Assembly (NCBI GenBank): GCA_963555705.1
Contig: OY743187.1
Coordinates: forward strand, 11,050,133-11,114,132
Source: Ligustrum vulgare
Taxonomy: Eukaryota; Streptophyta; Magnoliopsida; Lamiales; Oleaceae
Reading direction: 5' to 3'
Length of the DNA stretch: 64,000 nucleotides
Below, in pieces: positions 21,053-36,106 of this stretch. The notes under the pieces were generated by a model. The model was not told where the DNA came from. It searched no databases and saw only the letters and a program-made list of their open reading frames with translations. The position numbers were made by a program, and so were the translations under genes. Each line of letters begins with the position of its first letter. The stretch's first letter is position 1.

Positions 21053-23856
21053 AGAGCAAGTGATAGGTTTTCTAATTGGGCTGTGGTTTGGATGATCATA
21101 TTGGGGATAGGTCGGTAAATTTATGTGGTTCGATATAAGCATGAAAGTAACAGCAGACTTTTAAATTTACTAGGATTTAAACGTCCGTTGCACGAAAGAG
21201 AAATTTGTGCAAGTTTGGATAGTGTTCGAATGTGATTCTAGAAATGAACATTTATTTGTACACAAATTTGTAAATTTATATTTGTACACACCTTTTAACA
21301 TAATTTGAAATTTGAAGAGTACATTTATTGAAAAAAAACAAATTAAAAAATGAGTTGTGATTGCTCATGGTATAACCTTGGAGGTGCCATTTATGCCTCA
21401 ATTATGAAATTATCATCAGAGTCCATGAACCTGAAATCTGGTGGATCAACTGACGACACCTACAGGATTTAATTGCATAACCTTCACCGACAACAAGATA
21501 GATGCCGTTATCCCTGCTCCAAAAGTGCGTGCTAAAAGGTAAACAAAGCATCTTATTGAATATAATTTAGAGACAAACTGAGTCAATATTTAAGAAAATA
21601 GTAGCTAAATTACAAGAGAAGGTAAAGAAAAACAGAGATCACCCACCTGTGACTGTTGTCGAAGAAAAGGGACAAATGATATGCGGGTCGAAAAAATTCG
21701 TGTGGACATGCACTATCTGAAAGAGACTAAGTAGTCTTATATTCTAAGAGTGAGCTCTTTCATTATAGCAATAGCAATTCTATTCAAAAGTCACTACAGA
21801 TGAAATATGCATTCTACAAAATTTCAGAAGCAAAAATGCAATCAAAATAGATATAATATTACATACATTAAACATGATCACAATTAAAATGAAATTATAA
21901 AGAAAAGCAATTTTGTTATATAGGGATGGAGATTAATCAAACGGAAATTATAGTCCAATACTTCAGGAAAGAGTATTTGCACAGTAAATGAGTGAATATG
22001 AAGAAATCACCTACACCTGACAGAGAGTTGCATTGTAATGTATCAATTGAACAAAATAATCGACTCATGCATAACAAAATTGAATGAGAAATTGTAGCAT
22101 CTCTAACACCAACAGAATGCTCGAATGATATCATAAGGGGAACATATTTACCACATTTCAAATGACAGTGCTTCCAGCACAATCAAAGATGACAATATTA
22201 TATTATGGTGATAGAGAAGTTCTTATGCATTGATTTAAGAACAACTCCAACCCTTAGATCAAGATGTTTTATTAGTTAAAATTTTGAGGATTTTTGTCAA
22301 CAATATCTATATTATATACTATTTATGTTTCCCTTAAATTTTGTTTTTAAGAAGTTTATGTGAAATAAATTAGAAAAAGAGTTACAAAGGAGAGGAATAA
22401 CTAATAGCCTATATTCTGCTAAACCTTGTCTTACAACATATTTTGATCAAAGAAGGAATAGTTGCTATAAAAAGATATTTCCCCAGATTTTAAATCTCTG
22501 TTCGTTTTATTATGGTGAGAGAGAAGTTCTTATATCAATCCAATTGACATAAAACATTATGAAATCCATTTATTATACTACAAGTATCAGCACAAATTTT
22601 GATTAAGATTAGAGTGCCATACCAAACAACATATTATTTAATTAAATGCAACATCAAAACAAGCAATATGTAAGTATTTTCAACTCAAAGAAATCAACAA
22701 ATGTTTGTGAACAGTAACATGAATCCTATGCCTATTTTTAAATATTTTTTGGGTCATTTTGTTCTTTATAATTTGCCTTTTTTTTTTTTTTGAAAAGGTT
22801 AATTTGCCTCTTTTAGTTATGTATTGTTAGTTAATTTAAGCTATATTTCTGTATTTAGGATTATGATATGATTGCGAGATCTTATTTTGCTTATTTATGA
22901 ATTTATAAAATTTACCATCCAATGATCAAACATTCTTGAAATCATCAAAATGGTTTAGTTTAATTATGCCACCACGTTGCTGCTAAAATTTAAATTCTAT
23001 ATTCCCTAAACCCAACTGACAAGAAAAATTGAGCTTGCAAATTAAACAAGGCTCTAAATCAAAATATTTCCTAATGAGCATACCTCACAGGAGAGGCCAC
23101 CTAAAGAGTATTAGCATTTTTCACTAAATCTTAATCAAAGATTTGAACAAAAGAAAAGACAAAAGCAAAAAATGAGCTGGGAGAATATAAAATCATGAAT
23201 GCAACAATTCGTATTCCATGTAATGTACAAAACATTTAGTAGAATCAGTAAATCATAATAACAAATCTGTGCTAAATAGCATCCTAGTAGGAAATAAAAA
23301 GAAAATATAGGGAAGCACAAATATGCCCCACTATCTCTTGTAGTAAATAAATGGGGAATGTCCAACAAATACATGAAATATGAATATGCAGGATCTACAT
23401 ATTCACATGTTAAAATCAAAGTGAAATAATAAAACCAAAAAAAAAAAAAAAAAAAAAATTGAAATAACTAATTTGAAAAAAAAAATTGTAATGATACAAA
23501 CATTTTGGATTTTTAAAAGCCTCAAAATTTGAATTAGCATTTAGCAATTGCAAAACAATAGAAGCTTTGATGGTGAATACACAATAACAAACAAATGCAA
23601 CAACAATAATATGACTCTTATACTGAGGATACTTTGGTTTTGAAAAGTATAAAGCATAATTGGATTAAAAGATTGGATTGCAATTTGCTTCACATTACAA
23701 TAGACATAAACATCTGCATTAGCTATCAATTCTAAATAAACAAAATGTGTCATGTTTTTACCCATTAATTGTCACCATTGTAAATAAGATGCTATTTAAA
23801 TATAAAGAATCTATTAGAGATGTTTTAAAGGGAATTAGAAAGCAATAGCAAAATAC

Positions 23857-23953
23857 CTTCATAGGATGTGGGCAGCTGCACGTGTAATCATCCTTTTGTG
23901 AGTTAAGGTTATCTCCACCAATGAAAACTCCTATCATATGGTCACTTATTTTG
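23857..23953 (-). pseudogene. Exon-like fragment of unrecognised gene
   Basis: Bounded by TTTACAG| at the 5' side and ATGAAG|GTATTT at the 3' side. The frame reads KISDHMIGVFIGGDNLNSQK then DDYTCSCPHPMK with no stop. The family is not recognised. It is probably part of a captured or decayed multi-exon gene. Confidence 0.35.
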
Positions 23954-24696
23954 CTGTAAAATAATACCAGTACGTACTTAAAAGCACATTCTTCCTCTCT
24001 TGAAAAGTGAGACCCAATAAACAGTCCTACAAGAAAAGCATAATTACCATTGAATTACATGACAATGCATTTAATAATTTCACTTGTAATAGATTCAGCT
24101 TGAAACGAAATATCAAGTGAACCTGTATTTTTTCTCAAATTAATAATAAATGTTACAATAAAAAATGTACAATGTATAGACCTTAGCTACATATAGAATC
24201 TGAGGAGTGAAATATTTTATCGTGTCAAAAATGGAACCAAATGAAGAAATGACATGAATCTCCATGAGAGTGAATTAGATTTTTTTAGAAACTTCAGCCA
24301 GTTACAATTTTGTAAAATTTTAGGCTGTATTTTCCATTACTCGATCTACATTTTTAAATAAAATAGTGATACGATTTTTTTTGTAGACATGTATAACTCG
24401 AAGAATGAAGCATTACTTGCAGCAATTCTGTTCCAACTATTTCCACTTTGAAGATCGAATACCTTCATCAAAATAGGTGACAGGTTTCCTCTGCATCATA
24501 TCTAATTTAGAAAGGTAAAAAATATGGATGAGAATAGCTAAAAAATTTTTATACATGTATAACTTGAAAGATGAAATGTAGAAGCATTAATGGCAGCAAT
24601 TTCTATTTCAACTGATTCCAATTTATTGTTCATGTATGGCCATAAATTACAAATGCAGACAAAATTAATGTTATATTAAACCAAGAAAATGGAGTT

Positions 24697-24701
<5 letters not shown>

Positions 24702-24747
<46 letters not shown>
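24702..24747. repeat. (TA)n microsatellite
   Basis: About 23 uninterrupted TA units inside the proposed Helitron. Confidence 0.95.
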
Positions 24748-24750
<3 letters not shown>

Positions 24751-25452
24751 GTTTAGGGTTTTTCCTTTTACACATCATGCTAATAGGAAATAAACACTAT
24801 AATATATCAACCAAACTGTGTAACCTCCAAGTAACTGAATATTAAACCGAACAGACTACAGCAGCAAAAGTACAAAAAAAATGAATGGCACATATAGGAC
24901 TGAATCTTGTACTTTGAAGATGGACACTAATTAAATCAAATTTAGCAAGTTGCATAAAATCATCTTGGAATACTTTAAGAATGTAAAGTTCATTTTTCAA
25001 AAAATAATCAGACAATACCTCAGCGATCTCTTTTGTTGAAAAAAGGTATTGTAGAAATAAATGCGCAATGCATGTAGATGAGTTGGAATATAATGTTCCA
25101 AAGGAACATACTCTAGAGTTTAAGATATGCAAGGCCAATTTTTATTTATTTCCTAAACTCCAATTTTTTCTGTCTTTTAAATTGAGATATTATATGCTTG
25201 GGCATGGATGAAAGTGCTTTCTTGTACCCCAAGTTGACCTGTTACAATAAGGAATAAATCACAAAAAACCTATTCCTATTAACTATGCTTATATAAAATA
25301 ACATATATACTCATTAAGAGCATTACACTGGGTATTTATCGATAATTTCAGCCGTTTAACAAGATTTATCCTTAATAAACACCTAAAAGTAAAACCACGT
25401 TTTGAGATGAACCATAAAACAACAATCCATAATATGGGGTTAAATAGCTTAC

Positions 25453-25610
25453 CGAGAAGAATTAGTGAACCACAAAATTCTGGGGCTTCATTCTTGGACT
25501 TTAAAGTCACAATTCTAATCCTCTGCACTCTTGACGCCCTTGCTTGATCCGCTGAGTTAAGGGATATGGCAGCTAGCATATGATGTCATCGGGATTCAGT
25601 AGCGAAGCAA
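25453..25610 (-). pseudogene. Exon-like fragment of unrecognised gene
   Basis: Starts after ACTTCACAG and ends TTCTCG|GTAAGC. The main frame reads MLAAISLNSADQARASRVQR and IRIVTLKSKNEAPEFCGSLI. Upstream in another frame is ASLLNPDDI, suggesting a 2-nt frameshift within the exon. Protein-like composition, but I do not recognise the family. Confidence 0.4.
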
Positions 25611-26688
25611 CTGTGAAGTAAAATTAAGTAAAATTCTGTAATGATTAATATCAATGTGTCGAGTTTGGCTCATCATTGAAAAAAATATTGTTTTAATGAA
25701 AATAGAAAAGGTGAACCTTGATAACCTCTTGAATGAGTGATCTGACATGCAAAAAGGTCCCCTGCCACTCTTGTAGATCCTGTGATGATTATGCAAGCAT
25801 TGAAGGTAGCAAGTAGAAACAGAATAGAAGCAAGGCAGTCCAAACACAGGCTTGTTAAAATAATAAACATATTCTTATTAAATAACACAACATGTTTGCT
25901 TAAGATATTAGGACATCTTAGTATTTGAGGAATATGGGTCTTGTCACAAAAAGTAAAACGTAATTATTGATAATCAAGGGGACTGTCTCTAAAAAGAAAG
26001 AAAGGAAGACAAATAATTTACTAAGGCACATGTTGTAGAACCTAACGAAGCAAGAGTGGGTGGAATTCATTTGCATGGAATCATATAAACAAAAATTTAA
26101 CAAAATTAACTGGAATAAAATATTCAATAGCTTACGGCGTGTGTAGCAATCTCAAGATGGACCAACCAACTATTATTTCTTGTACCAGAACATTTAACGA
26201 GATGATAACGAGCAAGAAAAAACTTAAATCCTTTGCTCTGTTCTTTTTCATATGTTACCATAGATTGGTCTCATTGACTCCCGAGGCCTTCCGTGAACAA
26301 TTATGTTAATATCATTGTTAGAAAAAGCATAAAAATCTAAATCATTGCTGGAACCGAAGGCAGCTATTTGAAAATGAAATCTATGTACTTGCAAGGAAAT
26401 GCATTGTGTAAAAATAGTAAAACAGAATATTCTACCCAATATAACTTGAAAATCGAGTCTATAAATAAGTATTAGTTAGTATATATCTCAAATATTTTTC
26501 CTAGTACAAATTCAATAGTACAAAAAAATATTTTTGCATTTCCATTATATGAAAGTCTGTCAAGAAATAAGCAAAAACATAGACAAATTAATTGAAGTGA
26601 GATAAATAAATCATATCTAAATAAAGAAGCATATTTTCACTATAAAAACAAATATGTAATTAATATAAATGAATTGAAGATTTATTAC

Positions 26689-26799
26689 CTGCTTCATAGT
26701 CATCATTCTGACGATTAACAACAAGAGTAGCCGAATCTGAATCGGTTACACCAATAGTTGTAAAATTTCCATTTTGCATTGGCATAACAGATGTTATAT
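26689..26799 (-). pseudogene. Exon-like fragment of unrecognised gene
   Basis: A 111-nt segment between TTGTGTAG| and GAAGCAG|GTAATA. It encodes ITSVMPMQNGNFTTIGVTDS then DSATLVVNRQNDDYEA without a stop. Splice sites and balanced amino-acid use indicate a real former exon. The family is unknown to me. Confidence 0.4.
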
Positions 26800-28979
26800 C
26801 TACACAAGATGAAATAAACAACACATAAAATTGTGTAAACAGGTCCAGTACGTAATGTTCCATGGTTCTTAGATTTACATCAAGAAAGGGCAACAAATTA
26901 GGCTTGACAACATTAACAAAAGTAATATAAGATGATTATGAAACCACTGCCTTTAACACCCACACGTTATCAATTGATAATGGAAAATATGAAACGAAAA
27001 CATAAGAAGAAGAAAATTAAAAATTGGTAAGAATATGCCCATATTTATCATTTAGAAGTGGTCAAAGTAAATTGAAGAAATAAAACTTTGACGAATAAAT
27101 ATGTTATAACTATGTTATATGCCCATGTACAAAAAAATATGAGCTATCAATTTTGATTCTTGGGGAAAAGAAGGGTCTGGAAGTGTGATTGAGAAATTTC
27201 ACTCTTCAATGTACAATAGAATGGATTAGTCTTTGCTTTGGGAAATTATGTGGAGTTCCAGTTGAATGGTTATAGATAGATGATCAATCGTGTGGGCAAA
27301 AGACATGTAGCTAATATGAACCTGCCCACCAGAGCGCTACACAAATTTGGACTCTTGTATTTCACGAATTATTGTTAATTGAAAAACATAACAGAGCAAT
27401 TCACAAGAAACAAAAAAACTACTTGGTACAAAGTACAATAAATATAGAGTAACTCTTACTTTGGACCAGTTGCTTAATGGATGGAGATTGACTCCTCTGT
27501 TTAAAAGCACAGCTGACAAGTTTCACCTGCGAGGCTGATTTCCAACCAAAGAAAAGGCTTATAAATTTAAACGTCTAGATGGTATTTTTCAGCTACAAAT
27601 AAAGGCAAAAAATTCTTGCATTTAATAGGGCGCATCTCCTTAAAGATTTAAAAATGTAATATTTAAGAAAATAGCATAAACAATTACCAGCTAGTTTATA
27701 AACAAACTTGCCTCCATTGAGGAGAACTTATTCTCAGCCTCTCTCTGATCTTACCGTGAATGCTCAAACATGGTGAATTTTCCAAGAATTGAAGCTCTGG
27801 TACAATAATTTTCCCATTTCAACAATTTCATTTACGGTGCAAAATTCATATCAATATTTGCATGGCTAAAAGCTATCAGCTATTTTTTCCATTTGCTCAG
27901 CATCATGTTTGACAGAGTTTAGAAGGAAGTTAAACTTCTTTTTAATCATTTTATTTTACCGACATCAATTTAAAATTAGATGTGTTTTCCTTATTCTCCC
28001 CTCTTCTATTTTGGTCAAAAAGAGCTTAAAATATGTCTAAATAAACCTATCGGAACTTAGAGTGGAAAAAGACAATGCTTATATTAAGGTTTGAACAAGC
28101 AAAAGACTAAATGAACATAAAAACTTGTGAAAACATGATTACTGAAACATATGGGAAATTTCAGCAATTTGTTGACTTTAAAGGAGGCCATATGTTGATC
28201 CGTAGAGCGCTACTTACCGTTCCAAGTGGAGGTCACGAATTCAGATGAGAGCAATGGACGGACAAAGTACAACCTTCAGAGCTGAACCAAAATGTTTTGT
28301 GCTGAAACAGGAAGACACATGAAGATATCAATTCAATGACTTTATATAAATGTTGCAAGCAAGTATGAAAATAGAAAGGTTCAAGGATGTATCTCAAAAA
28401 GCTATAAAATGTATATATAGTGTATTAGCTTTGGAAAAAAAATTATTCCAGAGATCCCAAAAATCATTATAAGATATATCATTATCAGATATCTCTTTTA
28501 AGAGAATTGAGACGCACACTGTAGCAATCAAAATTGAGAAGGAAAGTATGTTCATTATAAACCAGCAACGCTTATCATCGTTATGAACAATAATTATGAA
28601 AAAAAGTGAAGGGTGGGAAGTCGAACTACCATGAATGCAAGTAACATCAAATAAAACTGTAAAAAAAACACTATATACTAAGAGGACAAAAGGATGAGAC
28701 TCAATTAATTAGAAAGCAACCAAAGTAACTCGTGCCATGATTAAGAAATTTTTTTTTATGGTATTTAATAAGGGAACTACAATCTCACTACCTAATAAAC
28801 TAAAATAATTAAATAGATTCAAGATGGTTAAATTCGAAGAAGAAAGCAGGAAAAGAAGAAAAAAAATCACAACCAAATGTATAATTATTAGAAATAAACT
28901 ATTTTTCCATCCAATTTCAACTCATTTATCAATGTTTTATAATAAAAAAATTCAAAAATGAAGAATAAGAATCAGGAGT

Positions 28980-29440
28980 TTTGAGCAAGGCCTGAGGGAT
29001 GATCTTAGACAGGTTGTGGTGACATTTGAATTTCCTACATATCATGAAGTGCCAAGGCCCAACTATTCAATTTCAGAGAGAATTCCAACAATGATAATAA
29101 ATAGCAGCAGTATGGACTACTTGAGAAGCGTAAGTGGGAGGACAACAAAGGAAAGAATAAACAAAACTTTGCAAAGAAGGGAAATTGGGGTACAATTGCA
29201 AACAATTATCAACAACATCCTATTTGTGGCAAATGCGAGAAGCATCATGCTGGAGTATGTCTCTTGAGAACTGGTTCATTATTCCTATGTGGTGAGAAGG
29301 GTCATATGGCAAAACTATGTCTCAAGAATAATATTGTTGCTACAGGTGACCATTTAGCACGTTCCAGCATAAGCAGCCATCTCACATTGCAAAAAAAGGT
29401 TAATACGATCTGGATTACATGCGATGACGTTCGCATAAAA
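28980..29440 (+). pseudogene. Gypsy-type gag fragment with zinc knuckle
   Basis: One frame gives GLRDDLRQVVVTFEFPTYHE, typical of plant Ty3/gypsy gag proteins. After a shift, CGKCEKHHAGVC and FLCGEKGHMAKLC form the paired knuckle region. Frames change at about 29215 and 29264. No protease, reverse transcriptase or LTR accompanies it. It lies on the opposite strand to the surrounding exon-like pieces. Confidence 0.75.
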
Positions 29441-30764
29441 TTACAGTAAATTCTAAAACAAATCCATAGCATAAATTTTTCTGGAAATTAAAATTTTTGG
29501 TTCATCACACTCCCCAAATGCGAGATATAAAATTAAAATACTATTCCACTTTAGTGACATGACTTCACAAAATTTACAAGGAAAAAAAAAAATTCTATTA
29601 ATTTGATTCCCCAAATGAAACAAATAAGAATAATTCGGAATATTACAAGCCTTCACACACCACCACAACTTATATTTGCTAATCCTCTAGAGTTTGTCTG
29701 AATAAGAATTAAACTATAAAATTTTATCAAATAGAAAATCTGTAAAATAGAGGTAAAAAATAAAAAATTAAGAATTGCAAGCCTGGGTATTTGTTGCAGA
29801 TCAAATATGTCCAAATTTAAGTCGCAGGCATAGTACCTATATGAAAAAATCACATGAATCGCAAGTGGTGGACTGATCAGTTGAGGTAGCGGCGCCTAAT
29901 AGAGAAAATAGAAGAAAGAGTTGCCGGTGGCAGGTGGTGAACCAATCGGTTGAGGGAGTGGCGCCGGTTATCAGAAGAGAAGACCCAAAGAAGTGAGAGC
30001 TCTACCAGAAGAAATCGCAGACCGAGAAGAAAAAAGCATGCTAATTTGATGATTACGCTAAATAGGCAGCAACTAAAACTTTCTTTGTAAGCAACATTTC
30101 ACCACCGTCTACTCATCAATACCTCCAAGAAAAAAATCAAATAAAAAAAAAGCTGAAATCAAATGAACACAGAATAAAGCCAAATATAAACAAACTTTAA
30201 ATATTCGATCGTCATTCACTTATTACAATCTTGCGCACTGAAAAAGAAAAAACCACAAATTAAATCAGGAGACAAAGCTGAAAATGGATGAAAAAAAATC
30301 AAGTACAAAAAACCATCAAAAGTGGGTGGGGGTATAGACTTACATGACGCATAAGAGTCTGGTGCAACTGCAAGAGAATGCACTCCTGTAAAGAAATCGA
30401 AACTATACAAATGATCAAAATCAAAATTAAACTAAAAGAAATAAAAGTAAAATTAGTCATGCCACACGTCTACTACTTTCAAATATTAACGGCTGAATAA
30501 AATTTTATTAAGATAAATGGAATAGATAACAAAGAACTACTCAGTAGAATTTGCCTCGGCCTTGGTTCTTTTCCCATTATGCCAAGACAACATTAGTTTC
30601 AAATTCCTCAACCGAAAACGCCCAGGATAAGATGTTCAAGTATTTCTTTAAACAATAGGAACATTTATAGGGCCTAAAATAAAATCATGGTGGTGACTTG
30701 CCGCTTCTCACATGAAATTAGAGGGAGAGTATCTCTCGAAAGGTGACTCACATATATAACATCG

Positions 30765-31337
30765 TTATCTAGTAGCAGCAGCAGCAGCAAGGCTCCTAAC
30801 AACAAAACCAACAAAGAAATTTGCCCCAAGTACACTGGCTGCATTGGCTTCATCTGCCACGTGACTTAGAAGCCTCCTCCTTGCCTATAACAGAGAACAT
30901 TTAATATGAAAGCTCTTGGATAAAATGTATGCAAAGATCCTATATACAATAGCAATCCCTTACGAAGTACAAAAAAATAAAAAAAAAAAAAAAAATAATA
31001 ATAATTTGCCAAAAGATATAGTTTCTTTCATTTATGAGGCCTTACAGGATAACTGACAGAGGGGGAAGGGGGGTGGAATTTGATTTTCCTGCAGTAGAAT
31101 TTCAAGAAAGCGATTGGCATACCCATAACACCTAAGTTGATTTCTAAGCACAAAGCTTTGGCTGCTTGATTTTTGAAGAAATTATGTAACTCTTGGTTTA
31201 ATAAGATCAACCTTCTTTAATAAGCTAAGAATATCAACCTACAGCTGTTAGTGAAGCTAGTTGTGCTCTTGACCTGGAAGATCACCTCAATTAAAGTCTT
31301 CCATACTCCAGGAGGCTTCTTACTACAATCCTTGAAT
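30765..31337 (-). pseudogene. Two exon-like segments forming a C-terminal gene fragment
   Basis: The first exon (31337-31238) follows TGACACACAG and reads AFKDCSKKPPGVWKTLIEVI then FQVKSTTSFTNSC up to the donor CTGTAG|GTTGAT. The second (from about 30879 or 30884) continues RRLLSHVADEANAASVLGAN then FFVGFVVRSLAAAAATR and a TAA at 30765-30767. The frame joins cleanly with the 30879 acceptor. The family is not recognised. A further short exon-like piece (VHSLAVAPDSYAS) lies at about 30345-30393. Confidence 0.4.
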
Positions 31338-34300
31338 GCCTGTGTGTCATGTTGATAATCATTATTAGGAAAGAAAGATGGGAAGAACATATGAAAGGGG
31401 AAAATAAGAAGCTTTATAAATATTACCTACATACGTGCCCATAATGACCACGTGCTTCTTGGGGTCAAATTATCAAAAGCACACGCGCGCGCGAGTTGGT
31501 AGAAGGAACAAGAAGATGAACAAGTAAAGAAAGAAAGATTAACGCATTCAATTGTTAAAAATAAAGAACAACACCAAATACTTGGTTAAATTTAAATAAA
31601 GCTCTTCATGTGAAGATAAAATTAAGAAAATTGGCAAATGTAATGTTACATTAAAAAGAATGCATCTTAGATCCTCTTCAAATAAACAAAAATGAATAAT
31701 TACAATCTTAATTTCAATTTCTCTTGAACAAATACAAACCATCCCACTTAAAATAATAATAATTTTCTTCTCCAATCAATTCCACTACCATGCCCACCCC
31801 GTTTCCACCACCTCTCCCATTCCCCTTCCACGTTGTCACGACCAATATACACACAGGCATCAAAAAACAGTTTCAATTGAGAAAGAGACAAATATAAGTT
31901 TAGCAATAGATAATGATGGCAGCAAATTGAAAAAAAAATCTTACTGTGAACATATGATTCCTCAATACACTGTCGCAACAAACTAAATTTGAGGTTGTTC
32001 TTGAGATCCTGGGAAAAAAATATAAAGGTGAAAAAACAGAAGTTCAAGCTGAATAGATAATGATGGTAGCAAATTGTAAAAAAATTCTTACTGTGAACAT
32101 ATGATTCCTCAATAAAAAAAATAAAGTTAACCTGAAAAAACAGGTGTTCAATTTGGAAAAAAAAAGTTCAAGCTAAAAATGCAATTTTGACTACCATAAA
32201 TGAACACTTAAACAAATTGAGAAAAAAAAAAGGAAAAAATAAATGTCACAAGCAACATGCATACATGAAATCTAACACATTTACAAAGTCACCTAATCAC
32301 GAGAATTATAAAAGTGTAACTATAATCCATGAAGAAATTATGAAATCCTTATTTCTCCAAAATTCTCCTATATATCACCAAGAACGCACATAAAATAATT
32401 AAAAAAAAATACTTTTAACTGGGAAAAAAATTAAAATATAGACTAAAAGGAGACAGAATGAAAGCGAATAATCGCATATTATTGTTTTGTTTCATGTACG
32501 ACACATAAATAAGTCAATCGGTCTAAGACTGTTCCAAAAGTAATATAAGTATTTTATTACTTATACTAATGTAGTGAAAAAACAAATAAGACAAATAAAC
32601 AAATTAAATCACAGAAGACTCTAATGTGTCTATTATAATGCCACATTAAGTGTAATAGCAAAAGAAACACTTATTTTGGAGGTGACATAAAAATAAAATC
32701 AAATATAAACATTACAACTTATGAATGCAGGCTAGTTTAAATTTGAAAAAGTAAGAAATTATGCCAGTAAATAATATGAACAAAGAAATGCCATGATCAC
32801 TAAACCATCTAACTCAAAACAATTACTGTACTAAATTGTAAGTCTCACCAATGATCTTTTACAATTAAGAACACACCTAAAATAGGTCGTCAATCTCAAC
32901 TAAGTTTTCCAACTTACAACTTATCACTATACCTTGGCATACTAAATTCCTCCCTACTGTATATTAGGAAGAATAATCTGAAATAAAATAAATACAAGAA
33001 CACAAGTTTTACCACACAGCAACAATAAAATACAAATTTAATGAATCCATTTGATGATCAAAGAGTAATATACAACGGACAATTCCAATAGAGATAAAAA
33101 TAACAAAGGACATTCTTAATGCATGTAGAGAATAAAACCAAATGAATAAATTCTACAAAAGATCTAAAATCACGTCATTACGAGTTTGGCTGCTATTGAC
33201 TCGCGACATTGTGTCTGTAATGGATGTGAATGTTTATAACAACAATAAATGAGTAATTTGAACTACTAAATAATGTGCTATTATGTTAAAACAAAAGAAA
33301 AATCAAAACTTTAAAATTAAAGTTTAGAATTGCAACAAAAAATTAGAAGCATAGGAAAAAAAATATAACAATCTTGAAATTGAAATACAAACATAAAATC
33401 ATTAAAAATGTACCTGTGGCTAGATTTGTTTATCAAGTCTTAGGAGTTGGTAATCTGTCAATTGTATCAGCTTCTACTCCTTTATGAGATCTGAAAATCT
33501 AGAAGATCCCAAAAAGGAATGAGAAGAAAAATGGGGCATTGCCTATCTTACATAAATGTATATAACATAAACACAAACACAAATTCTTCCTACTGACAGA
33601 GGAATAAGGGAATAACATACAGTTTTTTTGCATTATAGAAACCAGCAGGTCCACTATCAAATATGCAAAGATTAGCAGCAAGTGTCTTAAATCTTTAATG
33701 AGCCAAAATAATCATGAAAAGAGTAAAGAGTAAATTGGCCTTCCCACTTCAACAGTTGTCTTCTCTCTCCATGAGAAAAATTCATAATTATATACCAAAT
33801 TCACAAAATAAAGTAAAAATTCTTAACTTTTTTTTTTTAATTTATTAATAAGAAAAATGACGTTTCTAACAAAATTTCAACTTTTTCTATATTTATGCTT
33901 GAAAGCCATTAATTTTTTTTTAATTAATTGTACTTAAAAAACATAAAAGCTCCAAAAGTAAACCAAATTCAATTGATAAATGAATTATAAAAAAAGGAAT
34001 TTATTTCAAAAATCCCATTAGTGATTAAAAATATTCCAAAGATTTCTGAACATTTGTCTCAATAAATCTTATTCCCTAAATATGGTGATTTAACTTTCTC
34101 CATAAAAACAATCCACACAAATGACAAACTAATAAACCGAAACGAATCAAGAATTCAAAATTGAGGTAAAAGGACAATGGTAAAGTACAATGGCATACAA
34201 GTTGGGGAATCCACTGACAAGGGTGGGAGCCTTCGTGAACTTTTGCTAAAATGCATCCTTGAGATTGTGGGCTGGAAAATTAAGATTGAAAGAATGTATT

Positions 34301-35887
34301 AGCATTACTCTAAGATAGAACGAAAATGAGAATTTTATTGCAAAGAACTCATATATACTTGAACCCTAAACTTCTCCTTCAGTTCAAGGGGAAAAATTGA
34401 GAATTATTTGGTGGAAAACAAACTCAATAGCATTTAATTAAAAAAAATTGAAATAAATATCGAACTTTTTATTGGGTCGGCAGAAAACCCTCCTTCTTCG
34501 ATACAATTTCTCAGCAAGGGAACTCGAACCTGTAGAAAAAGAAAGGAAACCTTTAGAACATTGTGACCATTGCGTGGTGTGCTGGTGGTGAGTCGATGGC
34601 GTGGAGAAGTGGTGGTGAGTAGAGAAGTAAGACCAAAATCAAATTTGAAGTAAAATATCGTGAACACATTGAATTCTCTCCAACACATCTTCCCCCCATA
34701 AATAAAAAAATCCAGAAACTAAAGTAAACAGAACATAGAAATTCAACATATCCTTTAAACAAAAAAATTAATACCGAAACGCTCAAATTAAATGAAATTC
34801 ACATGAAGTTGACTGGTATATTTAATAGAACAGAATCAGAATTAAATATAAGCACTTAATATACTGAATATAGTTCATATTCACCCAATATATTCAGAAC
34901 AATGAATAAATTCAAGTGAAAAATAAAGTACAATCACAATTCATTACAAGCCAACCACATAAATTTAAGTCGAAAGTAAAGCACAATCAGAATTCATTAC
35001 AAGCCAACCAAATAACCGGCATTCAAAATCCCCAACTTATCTCGAGTCACGATGCAAGAAATGGCAGGTATTAAGATCCAAATAAAATCTGTAAAGACCA
35101 AAAACAGATATTACCCATATCAGTTCTCTCCCTTGCCACTTCCACCGCTGCCTGCAAATCAAACCATAATCATCGCTTTCAATTATGTAGAGATGTGAAT
35201 GCAAATGTTTGGAAAATTTGCACCACCAACGACAATCTTGAAAGAGGTCGGGAAAAAATAGAACAAGGAGTTTAAAAGATGCAAACATTGATATTTGTCA
35301 TTAAAAAAATCTTCAGGCAAGAAACATGCGGTGGCGGGGGGGTGACGACGAAGGCGAAGGCAAAGGCGAGGAGCGTAGGATTTCAAAAACAAAGAAAGGA
35401 CAAAAAAATCGCAGAGGGCGGAGAGAATGGTGCTTGAAGGATTGACGTTGAACGTAAAGATTAAAGCATACCCACGATGTGTAAGAAAGAAAAGCATTTA
35501 CTAATTGGCATCAATAAATAGGAACAATAAGATTTAGTTACATGTTGCAACAACACCTCCCGAAGTATGTAATATAAGATTTATCTTTCTAAATCCATTC
35601 AATGAAGGCACAAACATGTGGGATACCAATTTACACATACAAATTCTTAAACAGAGGAAAATATGTGTTCAACAGTAAAAATCAATCTAAAATATATCTG
35701 GAACGACCAAAACAAATAAAGTAACCCAATTCTTCAAAATTTTCAGGCAATGTCAAAGTAAATCAACAGCAAGAACAAAGTTCAAATTTCCTGAGAACAA
35801 AGAAAACCACACAGAACCAAAATAAATTGAGAACATAAAAAGCAAGAAATTATTGGAACAATGAGAATGCAAGTAATGATCATGCTT

Positions 35888-36106
35888 CTAATTAGAAGAG
35901 GCTATATTACAGATTTGATCCTCATCCTCATTTTTAGAGGACGTTGCCAACTTGCCAGTGGTACAAAAATTATCAGGGCATTCATATTGCACAGCTAAAA
36001 ATTTTGGAATACACATATAACTTGATATGCCAAGTATCATTTGATTTAGTCCAAAGCCAGATGGGAAATATTCCATAAACAATGGTTCTCGATCATCTAT
36101 CATCAT
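35888..36106 (-). other. Unrecognised 72-codon open frame
   Basis: The frame begins MMIDDREPLFMEYFPSGFGL and includes YECPDNFCTTGKLATSSKNE. Its composition is more protein-like than the surrounding AT-rich frames. No family is recognised and no splice model is firm. Confidence 0.25.
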
